Below are positions 35,501 through 44,016 of a DNA stretch of 64,000 nucleotides, piece by piece; position 1 is the first letter of the stretch, and every line of letters starts with the position of its first letter. The stretch is taken from assembly GCA_039105265.1 (NCBI GenBank), contig JAPFFF010000011.1:3038001-3102000 (forward strand). The letters run 5' to 3'. Under the pieces are notes generated by a model. That model was not told the DNA's origin. It did no database searches and saw nothing but the letters and a program-made list of their open reading frames with translations. The DNA comes from Tritrichomonas musculus. Lineage: Eukaryota > Parabasalia > Tritrichomonadida > Tritrichomonadidae. Position numbers and translations under genes: made by a program.

Positions 35501-37804
35501 GAGCCAGACCCAAGAAAATGCACTACCATATCGACAGATTATAATATTTATTCATCAAAGATTATATGGGCTGATAATATCATGACTATGCGTCGAGACT
35601 TAAATGTTGTTGGTGGAATCACAGATATATTAGCCTATGATTATGCTTTATTGAAACAGACAGTTGATAATCTAGTTGAACAAATGAGAATTCAAGCCAT
35701 GTATAATGAATATACTGATAGTATTAAACAAGGTGTAGCAGTTGCGAATAGTATATTAAATATTTTAGCAACAACAGTTTGTATTGCAAGTGCCCTTTCA
35801 ACATTAAATATGTCCAATAACTCTGTAACTATTAATACATATCAAACAAGACCTTTCCCAGCAGGTCCAGGAGGAAATGGTGGAGGAGGTGGTGGTGGTG
35901 GCGGTTATCCAGGTGATGGAGGTAGTGGCTTTCAAGGTAAGTTTTTGGTGAATGTTGATTTGAAGGCTGATAAGATGACTATGGAAAGATTTTTACCAAT
36001 AACAACAACTGTTCAAAATCCTGTTGCTGGAGCTATTTCAACATTCTCAGCTACACAGGTTGTCCTTTCGACAACACATGCACTGACTCAGTTAGGAAAT
36101 GCTATTGCTACTCTTGGTTCGAATGTCTTACACTTCTTTAGGAATAGACCAGATACAAATGGAACTGAAACATTAAATATTAATTCATCCTCGATTACAA
36201 TAACTGATAATGATACTGATAATGCAACAAATACTATCACAACCACTGAGCAATCATTAGAGAGAACTCATAGAGAAGTTCAGCCACAGGTTGTTACAGA
36301 TGAAACAGATGAGATTCGAACAGATATAACTGTACCACAGACTACAATGACAAATACAGCTTCAACTACGATTGCACTTAGGAATCAAGTTCCTGTTATC
36401 AATATATCTGGAATCCAGTATACCTTAGAAGATATTGCAGATATGACAAGAGCAGAACGAAATGCATTAGTTGCTAGTCATCCTGATATCTTACGTATCC
36501 AATATCATGGAAGAGAGTGGTTTAATGTGTATGATTTGTTTTATAATGACCAACTCATTATCCATAATAATGTATTTCAACGAAGGACTCTAATAAGACC
36601 AGCTGATATTGAGATGACAGATAGAATACATAGAGCTACTGATAATAATTGGTCAATAGAATGGGAAGGAACAACATACACAGCGAGAGATATTGAACAA
36701 TTATCTATGCAAGACAGATTAAATTTACCATTTGTACAAAATGGAGATATTGGATTAGAACCTTACTTGAATGACCAAACAATGGAAGCATGGATAAATA
36801 TTATTGATCATAGAGGAGAGACTATTGATCCAATTGTTGCTACTATTGATTATTCAGCACCAACTACAGCAAATATTAGTGGAGGTCAAGTACGATTTGT
36901 TGGAATAAATTCACAGATAGAAGTCAATGCAAATGGAGTTAGATATCAACATTATGACCTTGTTGCCACAACAGATACTTGGACAGTACCAGGAACAACA
37001 CCAGCAATAACAGCAAGAATGATAGAACAAATGAGTGATGAACAAAGAGGAGAACTAATGGATAATATTTATTCTCATGGTAATCTTTTAGCTTTTAATG
37101 ACACATTAGATGAAACAACTGGTGAAGAAATAACACAAGTACTATATAATGGAAATGTAGTTGCTACAATAGATAGAAGAAGACTACATGTAATTAATAT
37201 TGTGAATGGAGTGATAGAAATGTACCAACAAGATGGTGTTATAAGTGCAACTACCCAGGTTATTATGGGAGCAGTAGGTTATGTTGCTAGAAGGTTCTTA
37301 CATGGTCAATGGCAGTTTGTTAGACATCATCCTGGTGATGCAGCAGCTATAGCAGGAGTAGCAGCAGAAGCATATGTAGCAAATAGAATAGGATTATTTA
37401 ATATTCCAAGTTGGTTCCGTCGTAATGATAACCCAGAGACATTAGCAGAGGAAGATGTATTAGAAAAGATTCTTGCATGGGCATATCATGAAGAAACAGA
37501 TGATGAACCTGAACTTGAAATAACAATGAAGGATGCTGATAAGATGATGGTTTCATTTGATACATGTATTAATATTGCAAAGACATATCGCGATACTTTA
37601 AAGGGTACAATAGCATTCATGTGCGAGAAAATCAAAGAGCTTGAAAATAAGTCAAGTACAAAACATCCATTAGAAGATATAGATATGACTGCTTATATTA
37701 CTAAAGTAGAAGTGAAGGAAATGATAGACCAGAAGGATGCATATATTGATACTCTTGAGGCAAGACTTGCAGCACTTGAAGCTAAATGTGCTAACATCGA
37801 ATGA
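32540..37804 (+). CDS. Element B giant fibre-like protein with membrane segments
   Basis: 1754 residues from the ATG at 32540. Parts in order: a helical N-terminal region; a TPTPEPTPDPTPTP linker (~350-370); a helical region with amphipathic segments; a long strongly hydrophobic stretch (~590-630, LILYVYVILVYAIAGG... and CLCVILIAALF) that could span a membrane twice; a ~270-residue module from LYLYRPSKTY (~728) to QQQFYEV (~983) and DYNIYSSKII shared with the next gene; a Gly-rich hinge (~1108-1130); polar beta-rich sequence; and a final coiled coil (LEARLAALEAK). Architecture suggests a surface fibre or spike. The membrane segments are unusual for a capsid fibre. Confidence 0.6.
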   Translation: MSIKVYSLLSGETEKLKDKDIEISVNDENNIDIIRGGDPKDYPKFSCLYNKEEIDIKLVSDYLDKNGLESFGALNIMGGKGIYTWNTDGTLTTKIQYCASLNKLYERLRDSAKNLEVFLTKMREDVDSGIAPGATLKYFTGEISDKDIIEEEYDVSTYKKLIEALTANQKGMLDVMNLMIQNIDEVNNAIVPSIDWNTLKDLKIIVEHVDETTKAITYGTDTIKPKNMETIIKELSTSNDNISKWIKNNTVDFTEIEPIKYVDLKVNETTNETIFDVNETKINNMKDFAEKTNTTAANITKWIDALNDQTISYETLLNLTGGNTSMCLINKTTGEPEIHEVKIEIDETPPPTPTPEPTPDPTPTPTPTPTEPPKELVNKEDMVYVIPPIDELKKLEEYTIPKIIEPEVLKLTVSKFWLYSKETIGWIKDLLYNIISTTLSLAKQPIKLTYKTIAFATKEFMKIIYNLFYFIWYGIDSIVDIAYEAVKDNEKVGVIFYIGGEDADADFKDVDLHQVIDEIKELTPRLNNKIDELKNEGIRMIKIAYSSFTLFWSNLWHFIVDFIMNYPNLVNNIIQIGGNWIDAQFWQYIGGYSDLILYVYVILVYAIAGGLGVGAFCLCVILIAALFEPIGRGAQWILNKITRHPPAPHARTLEVDDNDVVNTDDENSFDIVDPDGNKIVIEIDDDILEVFRNQYNSLVSKYQTIYDVVPSTPSTDSKYFTLKESDQLYLYRPSKTYEESNYYCMRWDIDKDYDIPQNLVFRFKDYLFGHNWELTWDGKNWTGNNCQNMCTEKISYMNTNNGAPALTIKHNERIGRWIKGTIKEDLTDDDNYAHILKDYLTNWRVVKKDGTILSEGITATFDSSGSGTFTQDGYKYEQARMYVDAPSGLNADDGLYVYADLNINGNITELKWDCHPTHCINSGVMHTYGSNPCLESFNYHREKRHSIKIIEGFNHKNIRIYIEKELFDFDVKVNPFDIIIQQQFYEVEPDPRKCTTISTDYNIYSSKIIWADNIMTMRRDLNVVGGITDILAYDYALLKQTVDNLVEQMRIQAMYNEYTDSIKQGVAVANSILNILATTVCIASALSTLNMSNNSVTINTYQTRPFPAGPGGNGGGGGGGGGYPGDGGSGFQGKFLVNVDLKADKMTMERFLPITTTVQNPVAGAISTFSATQVVLSTTHALTQLGNAIATLGSNVLHFFRNRPDTNGTETLNINSSSITITDNDTDNATNTITTTEQSLERTHREVQPQVVTDETDEIRTDITVPQTTMTNTASTTIALRNQVPVINISGIQYTLEDIADMTRAERNALVASHPDILRIQYHGREWFNVYDLFYNDQLIIHNNVFQRRTLIRPADIEMTDRIHRATDNNWSIEWEGTTYTARDIEQLSMQDRLNLPFVQNGDIGLEPYLNDQTMEAWINIIDHRGETIDPIVATIDYSAPTTANISGGQVRFVGINSQIEVNANGVRYQHYDLVATTDTWTVPGTTPAITARMIEQMSDEQRGELMDNIYSHGNLLAFNDTLDETTGEEITQVLYNGNVVATIDRRRLHVINIVNGVIEMYQQDGVISATTQVIMGAVGYVARRFLHGQWQFVRHHPGDAAAIAGVAAEAYVANRIGLFNIPSWFRRNDNPETLAEEDVLEKILAWAYHEETDDEPELEITMKDADKMMVSFDTCINIAKTYRDTLKGTIAFMCEKIKELENKSSTKHPLEDIDMTAYITKVEVKEMIDQKDAYIDTLEARLAALEAKCANIE

Positions 37805-37823
37805 GAAGTTTTATTTAACTAAA

Positions 37824-40445
37824 ATGAGTGATACTACTACAAGATTTAAAGGAGATATACAGTTTAAGATAGGGGATGCTACTCGAAAAGGTAGCCAGTT
37901 ATTAACCTTGGGTGACTTAGATAACTATGTACAGACAGGTCATTTATTTAATGAGGTTGAAGGTTTACCAGAAGTTGATATTAAAAATAAAAATATACAG
38001 TATGTATCATTTGAGTCTTCAACAACAACTTACAATATCCTTAAGTTTGTTAATTTGCCTGAAGACTTCATGAATAAGCTCAATGAAATAAAAACCCAGA
38101 CTAATATATTTAAGGTTGTCTTGAGGAAGAATATAGTATATGATACAAGTGGTAATTTAGTCAAGGAGTTCTACATATATGTTAAGGATGGTCAAGTATA
38201 TTCTCCTTTGATAACTAAAAGTAGTAATGGATGCAGTATAAATAATAGTACCATTATGGGATATATGAATATAGCTTTTGATAGTAAACTAGACTTCAAC
38301 CCATATACCTTGTGGCTGAATGGGGAGTTGAGCATAATGAATGAATATATAACTGATTCTTTACAGACAGAGAAGGCAATAAAGTGTTCTATAATAAAAG
38401 CTGATAATGCATTAAGTTTACGTAAAAGCGATGTACTATACTTATATAAGCCTACATCAACTAGTCAGGTTGAGATCGATAACAAGAAATATTGGTTACT
38501 TCAATGGAACATAGATACAGGATATACTATACCTAATGACTTAGAGTTTAGGTTTAATGAGTATTGTTTTGGTAATAAGTGGTTTTTATCATGGGATGGT
38601 ACAAAATGGGTAGGTGATAACATACAAGGTCATATCAATGGTAGATTAGTTAATGGATTAAATAAGGAGAATGAGTATGGTGAAGATGGTACCTACATAC
38701 AAGTCAAGAGGAGTGAGAGGAACATGAAACTGATTAATAAGCCTAATGACTACTCTCCTGATAACCTACTACATTACATGATTCATGGAGGTAAGTGCAA
38801 AATAGACTGTTTTGTAAAATTAAAGACAGGGGAGATAGAACCTTTTTCGAAATATGGTCTAGGATATCAAACAAGTCAAGGAGGTACAAAAGATGGATAT
38901 GATATAGAAACAATAAGGTGCTATAAGATGAATAATGCTACTAATAAATTAGAAACTAGTGCTATTGATGAACTCTACCTTGATATTACCCTTGAAGGTT
39001 CTAAAAATGCAAATAGGTTCTCAGTTCGACCTACTGGAAAAGAAGGCAATGGAGGAGACAAGGTATGGTTGTTCTTACATGGTGTACTTGATTCATGTGA
39101 AAAGCTTGAATATACATATGCAGCTTCGACTACTAATGACTCAAGGGATATTAAGATATATTTAGCTGATGAATATGTTGACCCAATAGATGAGGTTCAT
39201 TGGGATTCAACTACTAACCCATTCGAGTATATCATTAAGCAGCAATTTTATGAAGTATCCCCAAATCCTAATGGGGCAACGACCTTATATACTGATTATA
39301 ATATTACCTCCTCTAAGATAATTACTGCTGATAATATTACTACTATGAGGAGTGATTTAAACTTAGTTACCAACAATGTAGATGTTATTAGCTATGATGT
39401 TAACGAAATGAACACTGTTATGGAAAGCTTAAAAGGTAGAGTATCAAGGACTGAACAAGTTACTCAACATCTGGAGGATGATGTAGATAATTTGCGTATA
39501 GTCTCATGGACTGCATTAGCTTTTGGAGTTGCAGGTACTGCTGGATCAATAGGTTCTATTGGTATGCAGCTATTTCCAGATGGTATAAGCTTTCCTACCA
39601 TAAAAGGTGGAGGATTCCTTAAAAGGTTATTCTCGCATAAGTCAACCAAAGGTATGAGTGATTTGGTTAGAAATAGCATTAACTTCATGTCAGGTACTAC
39701 AGCAAGAAGCATAACCAAAGATATAACACCTATCATTACCTGGTGTGAAGAGGAGTATAAGCAACTTGATGAACTACCTTTTACTGATGAGAATGATAAC
39801 CCTGATACTGGAACCTTGACATTAAGTGGTGCTATGGATATCAGCAATATGTTTAGGGACTCACTCAAGCCTTGTTTCAAGTTGTTAGCTGAGAAGGTCA
39901 ATGAGCTAGAGGCTGAGTTTGATAATTACCCTACTGTGGATGAAGCTAATGAAGGTCTAGATGTACTTATACGTAGGATAGAGACATTAGAGGGTGAAAA
40001 TATCGCATTAAAAGATACTATAGCAGCAATGGAAACTAGGTTAACTGCATTAGAAGAGAAAAATGACCCAGATAGGGAATGGAAAGCATATTATACAGGA
40101 TTTACTGATGTCACTGATGAATATAATAGGTATTTTCTATTCTCTTATTTTACAAGTGAGAAACACATAATTATTGATAATATAGATAATGATCCAACAG
40201 GTGATAATGAACCTGTTCCAGATGGGGAGTACTTATTGATATTCAAGGACAAGACTCAAAAGCTACATTTTATTAGATTTATATCAACTGAATGGTCTGA
40301 CCCTCAACAAATAAAATCATATTTGGATGAAATATACTTTAAAGACACTAACCCACCTTCTGGTGCTTATGATATATATAATATTGAGTTAGATTGTGAT
40401 GAATGTTCTATGATTTGTTTCGATGCTATATATATGAAGAAATAA
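37824..40445 (+). CDS. Element B second fibre-like protein, paralogue of preceding gene
   Basis: 873 residues from an ATG at 37824, 19 bases after the preceding stop. It shares with that gene the module running from VLYLYKPTSTS (~205) through FRFNEYCFGNKW, KQQFYEVSPNP (~470) and DYNITSSKIITADNITTMR. It then has a Gly/Ala hydrophobic segment (~560-585) and a coiled coil (IETLEGENIALKDTIAAMET, ~715-745), and ends in a separate C-terminal domain of ~120 residues absent from its paralogue (AYYTGFTDVTDEYNRYFLFS...). Tandem duplication followed by divergence is the likely origin. Role inferred as fibre/spike. It ends right at the inverted repeat. Confidence 0.6.
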   Translation: MSDTTTRFKGDIQFKIGDATRKGSQLLTLGDLDNYVQTGHLFNEVEGLPEVDIKNKNIQYVSFESSTTTYNILKFVNLPEDFMNKLNEIKTQTNIFKVVLRKNIVYDTSGNLVKEFYIYVKDGQVYSPLITKSSNGCSINNSTIMGYMNIAFDSKLDFNPYTLWLNGELSIMNEYITDSLQTEKAIKCSIIKADNALSLRKSDVLYLYKPTSTSQVEIDNKKYWLLQWNIDTGYTIPNDLEFRFNEYCFGNKWFLSWDGTKWVGDNIQGHINGRLVNGLNKENEYGEDGTYIQVKRSERNMKLINKPNDYSPDNLLHYMIHGGKCKIDCFVKLKTGEIEPFSKYGLGYQTSQGGTKDGYDIETIRCYKMNNATNKLETSAIDELYLDITLEGSKNANRFSVRPTGKEGNGGDKVWLFLHGVLDSCEKLEYTYAASTTNDSRDIKIYLADEYVDPIDEVHWDSTTNPFEYIIKQQFYEVSPNPNGATTLYTDYNITSSKIITADNITTMRSDLNLVTNNVDVISYDVNEMNTVMESLKGRVSRTEQVTQHLEDDVDNLRIVSWTALAFGVAGTAGSIGSIGMQLFPDGISFPTIKGGGFLKRLFSHKSTKGMSDLVRNSINFMSGTTARSITKDITPIITWCEEEYKQLDELPFTDENDNPDTGTLTLSGAMDISNMFRDSLKPCFKLLAEKVNELEAEFDNYPTVDEANEGLDVLIRRIETLEGENIALKDTIAAMETRLTALEEKNDPDREWKAYYTGFTDVTDEYNRYFLFSYFTSEKHIIIDNIDNDPTGDNEPVPDGEYLLIFKDKTQKLHFIRFISTEWSDPQQIKSYLDEIYFKDTNPPSGAYDIYNIELDCDECSMICFDAIYMKK

Positions 40446-40676
40446 GTACGAGATTCTCGGGGCTGGTACCTGTGCCGTTTCATAGATGGGCGGTTGTGGG
40501 GTGGGGTACCTGTGCCGTTTCATTGATGGGGAGCAGTAGTGAGAACAAGAATATTTTTTTCTTTTTTTCTTTTTTCTTTTCTTTTCTTTTTCTTTTCTTT
40601 TCTTTTTCTTTTATGACGAGTTCGTGTTGACGGTGTGGGTGCCAGCCCCAGAGTTAACCGACTCGTATATACTACT
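40446..40676 (-). repeat. Right terminal inverted repeat of element B
   Basis: 231 bases, reverse complement of 15190-15420 with about three differences near the outer end. It ends ...GTATATACTACT. Confidence 0.9.
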
Positions 40677-40800
40677 TATGGGTCCGAATGTGGGGTCAAA
40701 TGCAGGTTCAGAATATGGTGCTATGGGTGTATGCTATTTTTGATATTTAGAAGGGGGCCAAAAAGGGGTCATTTTGGGCGTTTTAAGTGGGAATTTATCT
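40677..40800. other. Probable continuation of element A terminal zone
   Basis: This begins TATGGGTCCGAATGTGGGG, similar to TATGGGCCCGAATATGGG directly left of element B, and includes GGGCGTTTTAAGTGGG, similar to GGGCGTTTT at the left junction. It appears to be the part of element A's end separated by B. The boundary with element C lies somewhere around 40770-40830 and cannot be fixed from sequence alone. No gene is supported here. Confidence 0.4.
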
Positions 40801-41290
40801 GGTCCCGATTCGGAACACTCATCACTACTAATGTAACACTAGCGCCATCAAATGCTTCAAATTTAGTTGGTCCATCAAATGTAGCATCATGAAAAACATG
40901 TAATGATTGAATTAATCCGTTTTCAGCAAGTTCGCCCCCTTTACCACCAATTAATGAATCACAATATTCATCACGTGGAATAAATGAACAATGGACTTCA
41001 GTTTCACCATCTAAATAATGCTTGCATGTAGCTCTACAATATTGAAATGAAATATATCTATCATTATTGGAGTTCACAAATTCAGGCGGTAATGTGTTTT
41101 CATAATCACGAGTAATGTAGTATGTTTTAATGACCGGATCTGTGTTTTGAATATTAGCCATTTGTCTTTCGTACTCATCAATGATCCCATCACCGTTTAA
41201 ATCAATAGCATCATCAATTGTGTGGCCACGTTTAGGATTAAAATTTGAAGATATATTCCTTAATTCACTTGGATTACGTCGAATTGACAT
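40769..41290 (-). CDS. Element C protein with canonical EF-hand-like loop
   Basis: 173 residues from an ATG at 41290; the last ~20 may be read from junction sequence rather than the original gene. Near residue 30 lies DLNGDGIIDEYE, which has acidic or polar ligands at positions 1, 3, 5, 9 and 12 and Ile at 8, fitting a calcium EF-hand loop. The rest has beta/aromatic character with several cysteines (YISFQYCRATCKHYLDGETEVHCSF). It lies downstream of the capsid remnant in the same orientation. A calcium-stabilised virion component is a reasonable inference. Confidence 0.5.
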   Translation of the reverse strand: MSIRRNPSELRNISSNFNPKRGHTIDDAIDLNGDGIIDEYERQMANIQNTDPVIKTYYITRDYENTLPPEFVNSNNDRYISFQYCRATCKHYLDGETEVHCSFIPRDEYCDSLIGGKGGELAENGLIQSLHVFHDATFDGPTKFEAFDGASVTLVVMSVPNRDQINSHLKRPK

Positions 41291-41355
41291 TTACGAGAAA
41301 CAAAAATATATTAAAGGATGTATTGGTTAATTCATGGACAACGTCTAAAGGAAAC

Positions 41356-43129
41356 TCATTCATATCCTAATGGAATACCTGTTGGATGATATTTAACACC
41401 ATCTTGAATTGACCAAGTCCAATAAGTATCTGAACAAATCCACATTTCTGGTTGAGGAGGATGAGTATTAGTGTCAACAGTTCCATCATCAGCAACTTCA
41501 GGATTAAAGTAAGTATCAAAATTACCTTTACACATTGGACTACCTCTGAATGTAATTGTAATTGATTGAGAGCCAGTATCGATTCCATCAAACACATAAC
41601 CAGAATTACCTCGTTCAAGTTGAAAGTTAATGCCAAAGCTAGAATTATCAGCAGCGGAACTACTTTTATATCTCGCACCACCATTTTCAGGACTTTTGTT
41701 AAGCGGTAATGAGATTGATCTAACGAATTCATCAGTAGCTTCAATATATCCATCTAATTCATTTGCAATTAATTGATATTGAATGAATCGTCCATCAAAT
41801 GTTGTATCAAATGCTGTATCTGGGTATAGCTTTTTATTGACAGTTAATTGACATTTTTCATAAACGATGTTCTGAAATACTGTACAATCTTTAGGATTAC
41901 GAGGGAACATCATTGTAATATTAGTTGCATTTCTTAATGGAACAGATTTAGATGCTTCAAGACCATTAGGAGTTGGCAATCCTTCAAATATTTCACGAGT
42001 TAATTCTTGAGCTGGTACAATAATTGGTTCCTTAAGTGTTTCCATTAATCCCAAAACAACTTCATGCTTAACACCAAATCCTGCGCAATTAGTTCTAGCA
42101 ATTCGAATGAATCCATTACTGGCTAATTGAAGTGTATTTTGTTTGACATGCAATAAATTAAACTTCTTATCAACAACACTAACTCCAGTAAATGTAGTAA
42201 TACCATCTCCACCATCTCCACCATCTCCACCATCTTCATCATCATCTTTTTCTTCAATTTTGGTAAGAATTTTAGCTGGACGATTGATTTGAGTAAAGTG
42301 AGTAGTAAATGGACAAATAGTTGGTGAGTAATAGAGTGCATTAACTTCATAATCCATGAATCTTAAAACTTCGGCAACAGCAACTGGATCAACTTGACAC
42401 CAAACTAACGCTTCCAATGATGTTCGTATTTCTTCTTCAACTTCACCTAAAATTCGATTTGGATATAAACGCCATGCTTGTAATGCTTATTGATCAGTGA
42501 ATGGTATAACTAATTCCATTTGAACTGGTACAATAGCGTTATCTGCAAATTGTCTTATTGGAATGTAAACACCACATACACCTGGTAAGTATTTAGAAAC
42601 TTTCTCCCATAATGAATGAGCTTTTGGTGATGCAATTTTGACTTCTCTAGAACGGATAGCATTGTATGCAAATGATTCACGAATTAATTGATCTTGACGA
42701 TATGTTTCAACAAGTTTACCATCAACCCAAAATCTACAGTCTTCAATGATTTCAACAGCATCTTTGAATCCAATGAATATACGATTGAGTCCTTCAGTGT
42801 CTAAATCAAATGCATTAGCATAAATGGGATCCTGAAATTTTAACTGTAAAATCGATCTTCATTGTTATGAATCCTTTTTCGATTTGACTAATTGTATGGC
42901 CTGAATGAGTTAATTTCATGCGAGTTTTTGTACCTATTGGCATTGGAGCACCTTTGTTTTGAAATTCTTCTGTAACGAATGAGAAAGTATTATCACCACC
43001 ATTTTTCTGTACTAAATTGCGTAATGTATCGTTAAAGAAATCGAGAACATCACCTTCATCATTACCTGCATTCTTAAATTGAGCGTTTTGATACGACATT
43101 TGCGAGTGAGTAAAAATATGAATGAACAA
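41356..43129 (-). pseudogene. Element C major capsid protein remnant, broken
   Basis: The region encodes pieces with the character of a Maverick major capsid protein: beta-rich stretches, FPRNPKDCTVFQNIVYEKCQ, and a C-terminal part with SQSITITFRGSP and SDTYWTWSIQDG. Its place beside a pVI-like gene and near a packaging ATPase supports this. It also has a GGDGGDGGDG stretch. It is broken, with about two breaks, and is listed here as a fossil of the capsid gene. Confidence 0.55.
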
Positions 43130-43151
43130 TTAAATTTTTTTGCAAAATCAA

Positions 43152-43442
43152 ATGGCTTTTGGTAGCTGGTTTAAGAAATTAGGTCAAAAAATTAAGAATG
43201 GCTTTAGGAAAGTGTTACCGATTGCACGAAAGGTTGGTCAAGTAGCTCAAACAGTTGTTGCGCCTGCATTAGGAACAGTTGGTTCTGTAATTGGTGGTGA
43301 TAAAGGTAAAGTTCTAAATCAATGGGGTAATGTTGTTAATCAAGCTGGTGGACAAATCAGTAAATATTCAAATATGGTTAATGCTAAAGTTGAGGATCCG
43401 AGATATAAACCCGGTATGTTTAATGTACATTTATTGAAGTAG
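43152..43442 (+). CDS. Element C small amphipathic virion-type protein (pVI-like)
   Basis: 96 residues from the ATG at 43152. The N-terminus FGSWFKKLGQKIKNGFRKVLP is a strongly basic amphipathic helix. It is followed by an Ala/Val/Gly-rich segment (VGQVAQTVVAPALGTVGSVIGG) and a polar tail. Adenovirus pVI begins similarly (FSWGSLWSGIKNFG) and disrupts membranes, and Mavericks carry short proteins of this type. Divergent position from the capsid remnant supports a virion role. Family assignment is by resemblance only. Confidence 0.5.
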   Translation: MAFGSWFKKLGQKIKNGFRKVLPIARKVGQVAQTVVAPALGTVGSVIGGDKGKVLNQWGNVVNQAGGQISKYSNMVNAKVEDPRYKPGMFNVHLLK

Positions 43443-43477
43443 AATGATTAATGGACGAATGGATTGAAAAATTATCA

Positions 43478-43612
43478 TTAGGAATACAATCGAGCACGCA
43501 TTTCATCTGTCAATTCAGGATTAGGTTCAGGTATCAATTTCATCACTCTAATGACAAGATTAGCGAACTCAATAACGGTCAAACATGTTAATATAACACT
43601 GATGTATAACAT
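43478..43612 (-). CDS. Element C tiny membrane-protein candidate
   Basis: A 44-residue reading frame from an ATG at 43612. It begins MLYISVILTCLTVIEFANLVI, a single hydrophobic segment long enough to span a membrane, followed by a charged tail (ELTDEMRARLYS). It fills most of the gap between the pVI-like gene and the next small gene. Coding status is uncertain because the frame is short. Confidence 0.3.
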   Translation of the reverse strand: MLYISVILTCLTVIEFANLVIRVMKLIPEPNPELTDEMRARLYS

Positions 43613-43654
43613 TTGAGCTAAATCAAAAATATTTTTACTTAAGACCAAATATTT

Positions 43655-43732
43655 ATGTCAGAGATTAAGGTTTTGGAACCAGTTAAGAATGTTATTAAAG
43701 AATTCGATACACCAGATGAGTTCAATATATAA
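43655..43732 (+). CDS. Element C possible 25-residue peptide
   Basis: An ATG-started frame (MSEIKVLEPVKNVIKEFDTPDE..) ends three bases before the next ATG, with an A/T-rich leader upstream. The tight spacing suggests it could be a genuine micro-gene or an upstream frame controlling the gene at 43736. Evidence is weak. Confidence 0.25.
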   Translation: MSEIKVLEPVKNVIKEFDTPDEFNI

Positions 43733-43735
43733 TAC

Positions 43736-43993
43736 ATGAAGAATAAGGATGAAATTGATAAACTAACGACTCATAAGTTGAATAAGATGTTCAAAATTGA
43801 TGGGTATCGAATAACTAGAAAACAAGGCACATTAATGCTCAGAACTGATTATGCTGTCAAGAAAAGGATTGATAAACAAGCTTCATCTGTTGATGAATTA
43901 AGGGATAGAATTGATGAGTTGCAGAGTGAGTATGATGAAATTAAAGATCGAATGAATCAATTGATTGAAATCGTTAATAAACACTTTAGTTAA
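43736..43993 (+). CDS. Element C small coiled-coil protein
   Basis: 85 residues. A basic N-terminal part (KLTTHKLNKMFKIDGYRITRKQGTLML) is followed by a heptad-rich coiled coil (SSVDELRDRIDELQSEYDEI, then KDRMNQLIEIVN). No family recognised. It converges with the packaging ATPase across a short gap. Confidence 0.5.
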   Translation: MKNKDEIDKLTTHKLNKMFKIDGYRITRKQGTLMLRTDYAVKKRIDKQASSVDELRDRIDELQSEYDEIKDRMNQLIEIVNKHFS

Positions 43994-44016
43994 GGTTCTT
44001 TGAACCAGAACTATGT

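Larger units (their letters stand above)
15190..40676. mobile_element. Maverick/Polinton element B, looks whole and young
   Basis: A 25.5-kb element bounded by 231-bp inverted repeats (15190-15420 and 40446-40676) that both begin AGTAGTATATACGAG reading inward and differ at about three positions, which implies recent insertion. It carries the family's usual set: protein-primed PolB, rve integrase, A32-like ATPase, Ulp1/adenain protease, double jelly-roll capsid, penton-type proteins and a pVI-like protein, plus fibre-like proteins. It appears to sit inside the end of element A. The six bases directly outside the two ends do not match each other, but TATGGG occurs at 15178-15183 and at 40677-40682, a possible offset target duplication. 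No obvious breaks were noticed. Confidence 0.9.

Noticed and set aside
40821-40832. Terminus of element A or C at ATCACTACT
   Set aside because: It shares only a few bases with the AGTAGTATA end and lies inside a reading frame of element C; too weak to set a boundary.
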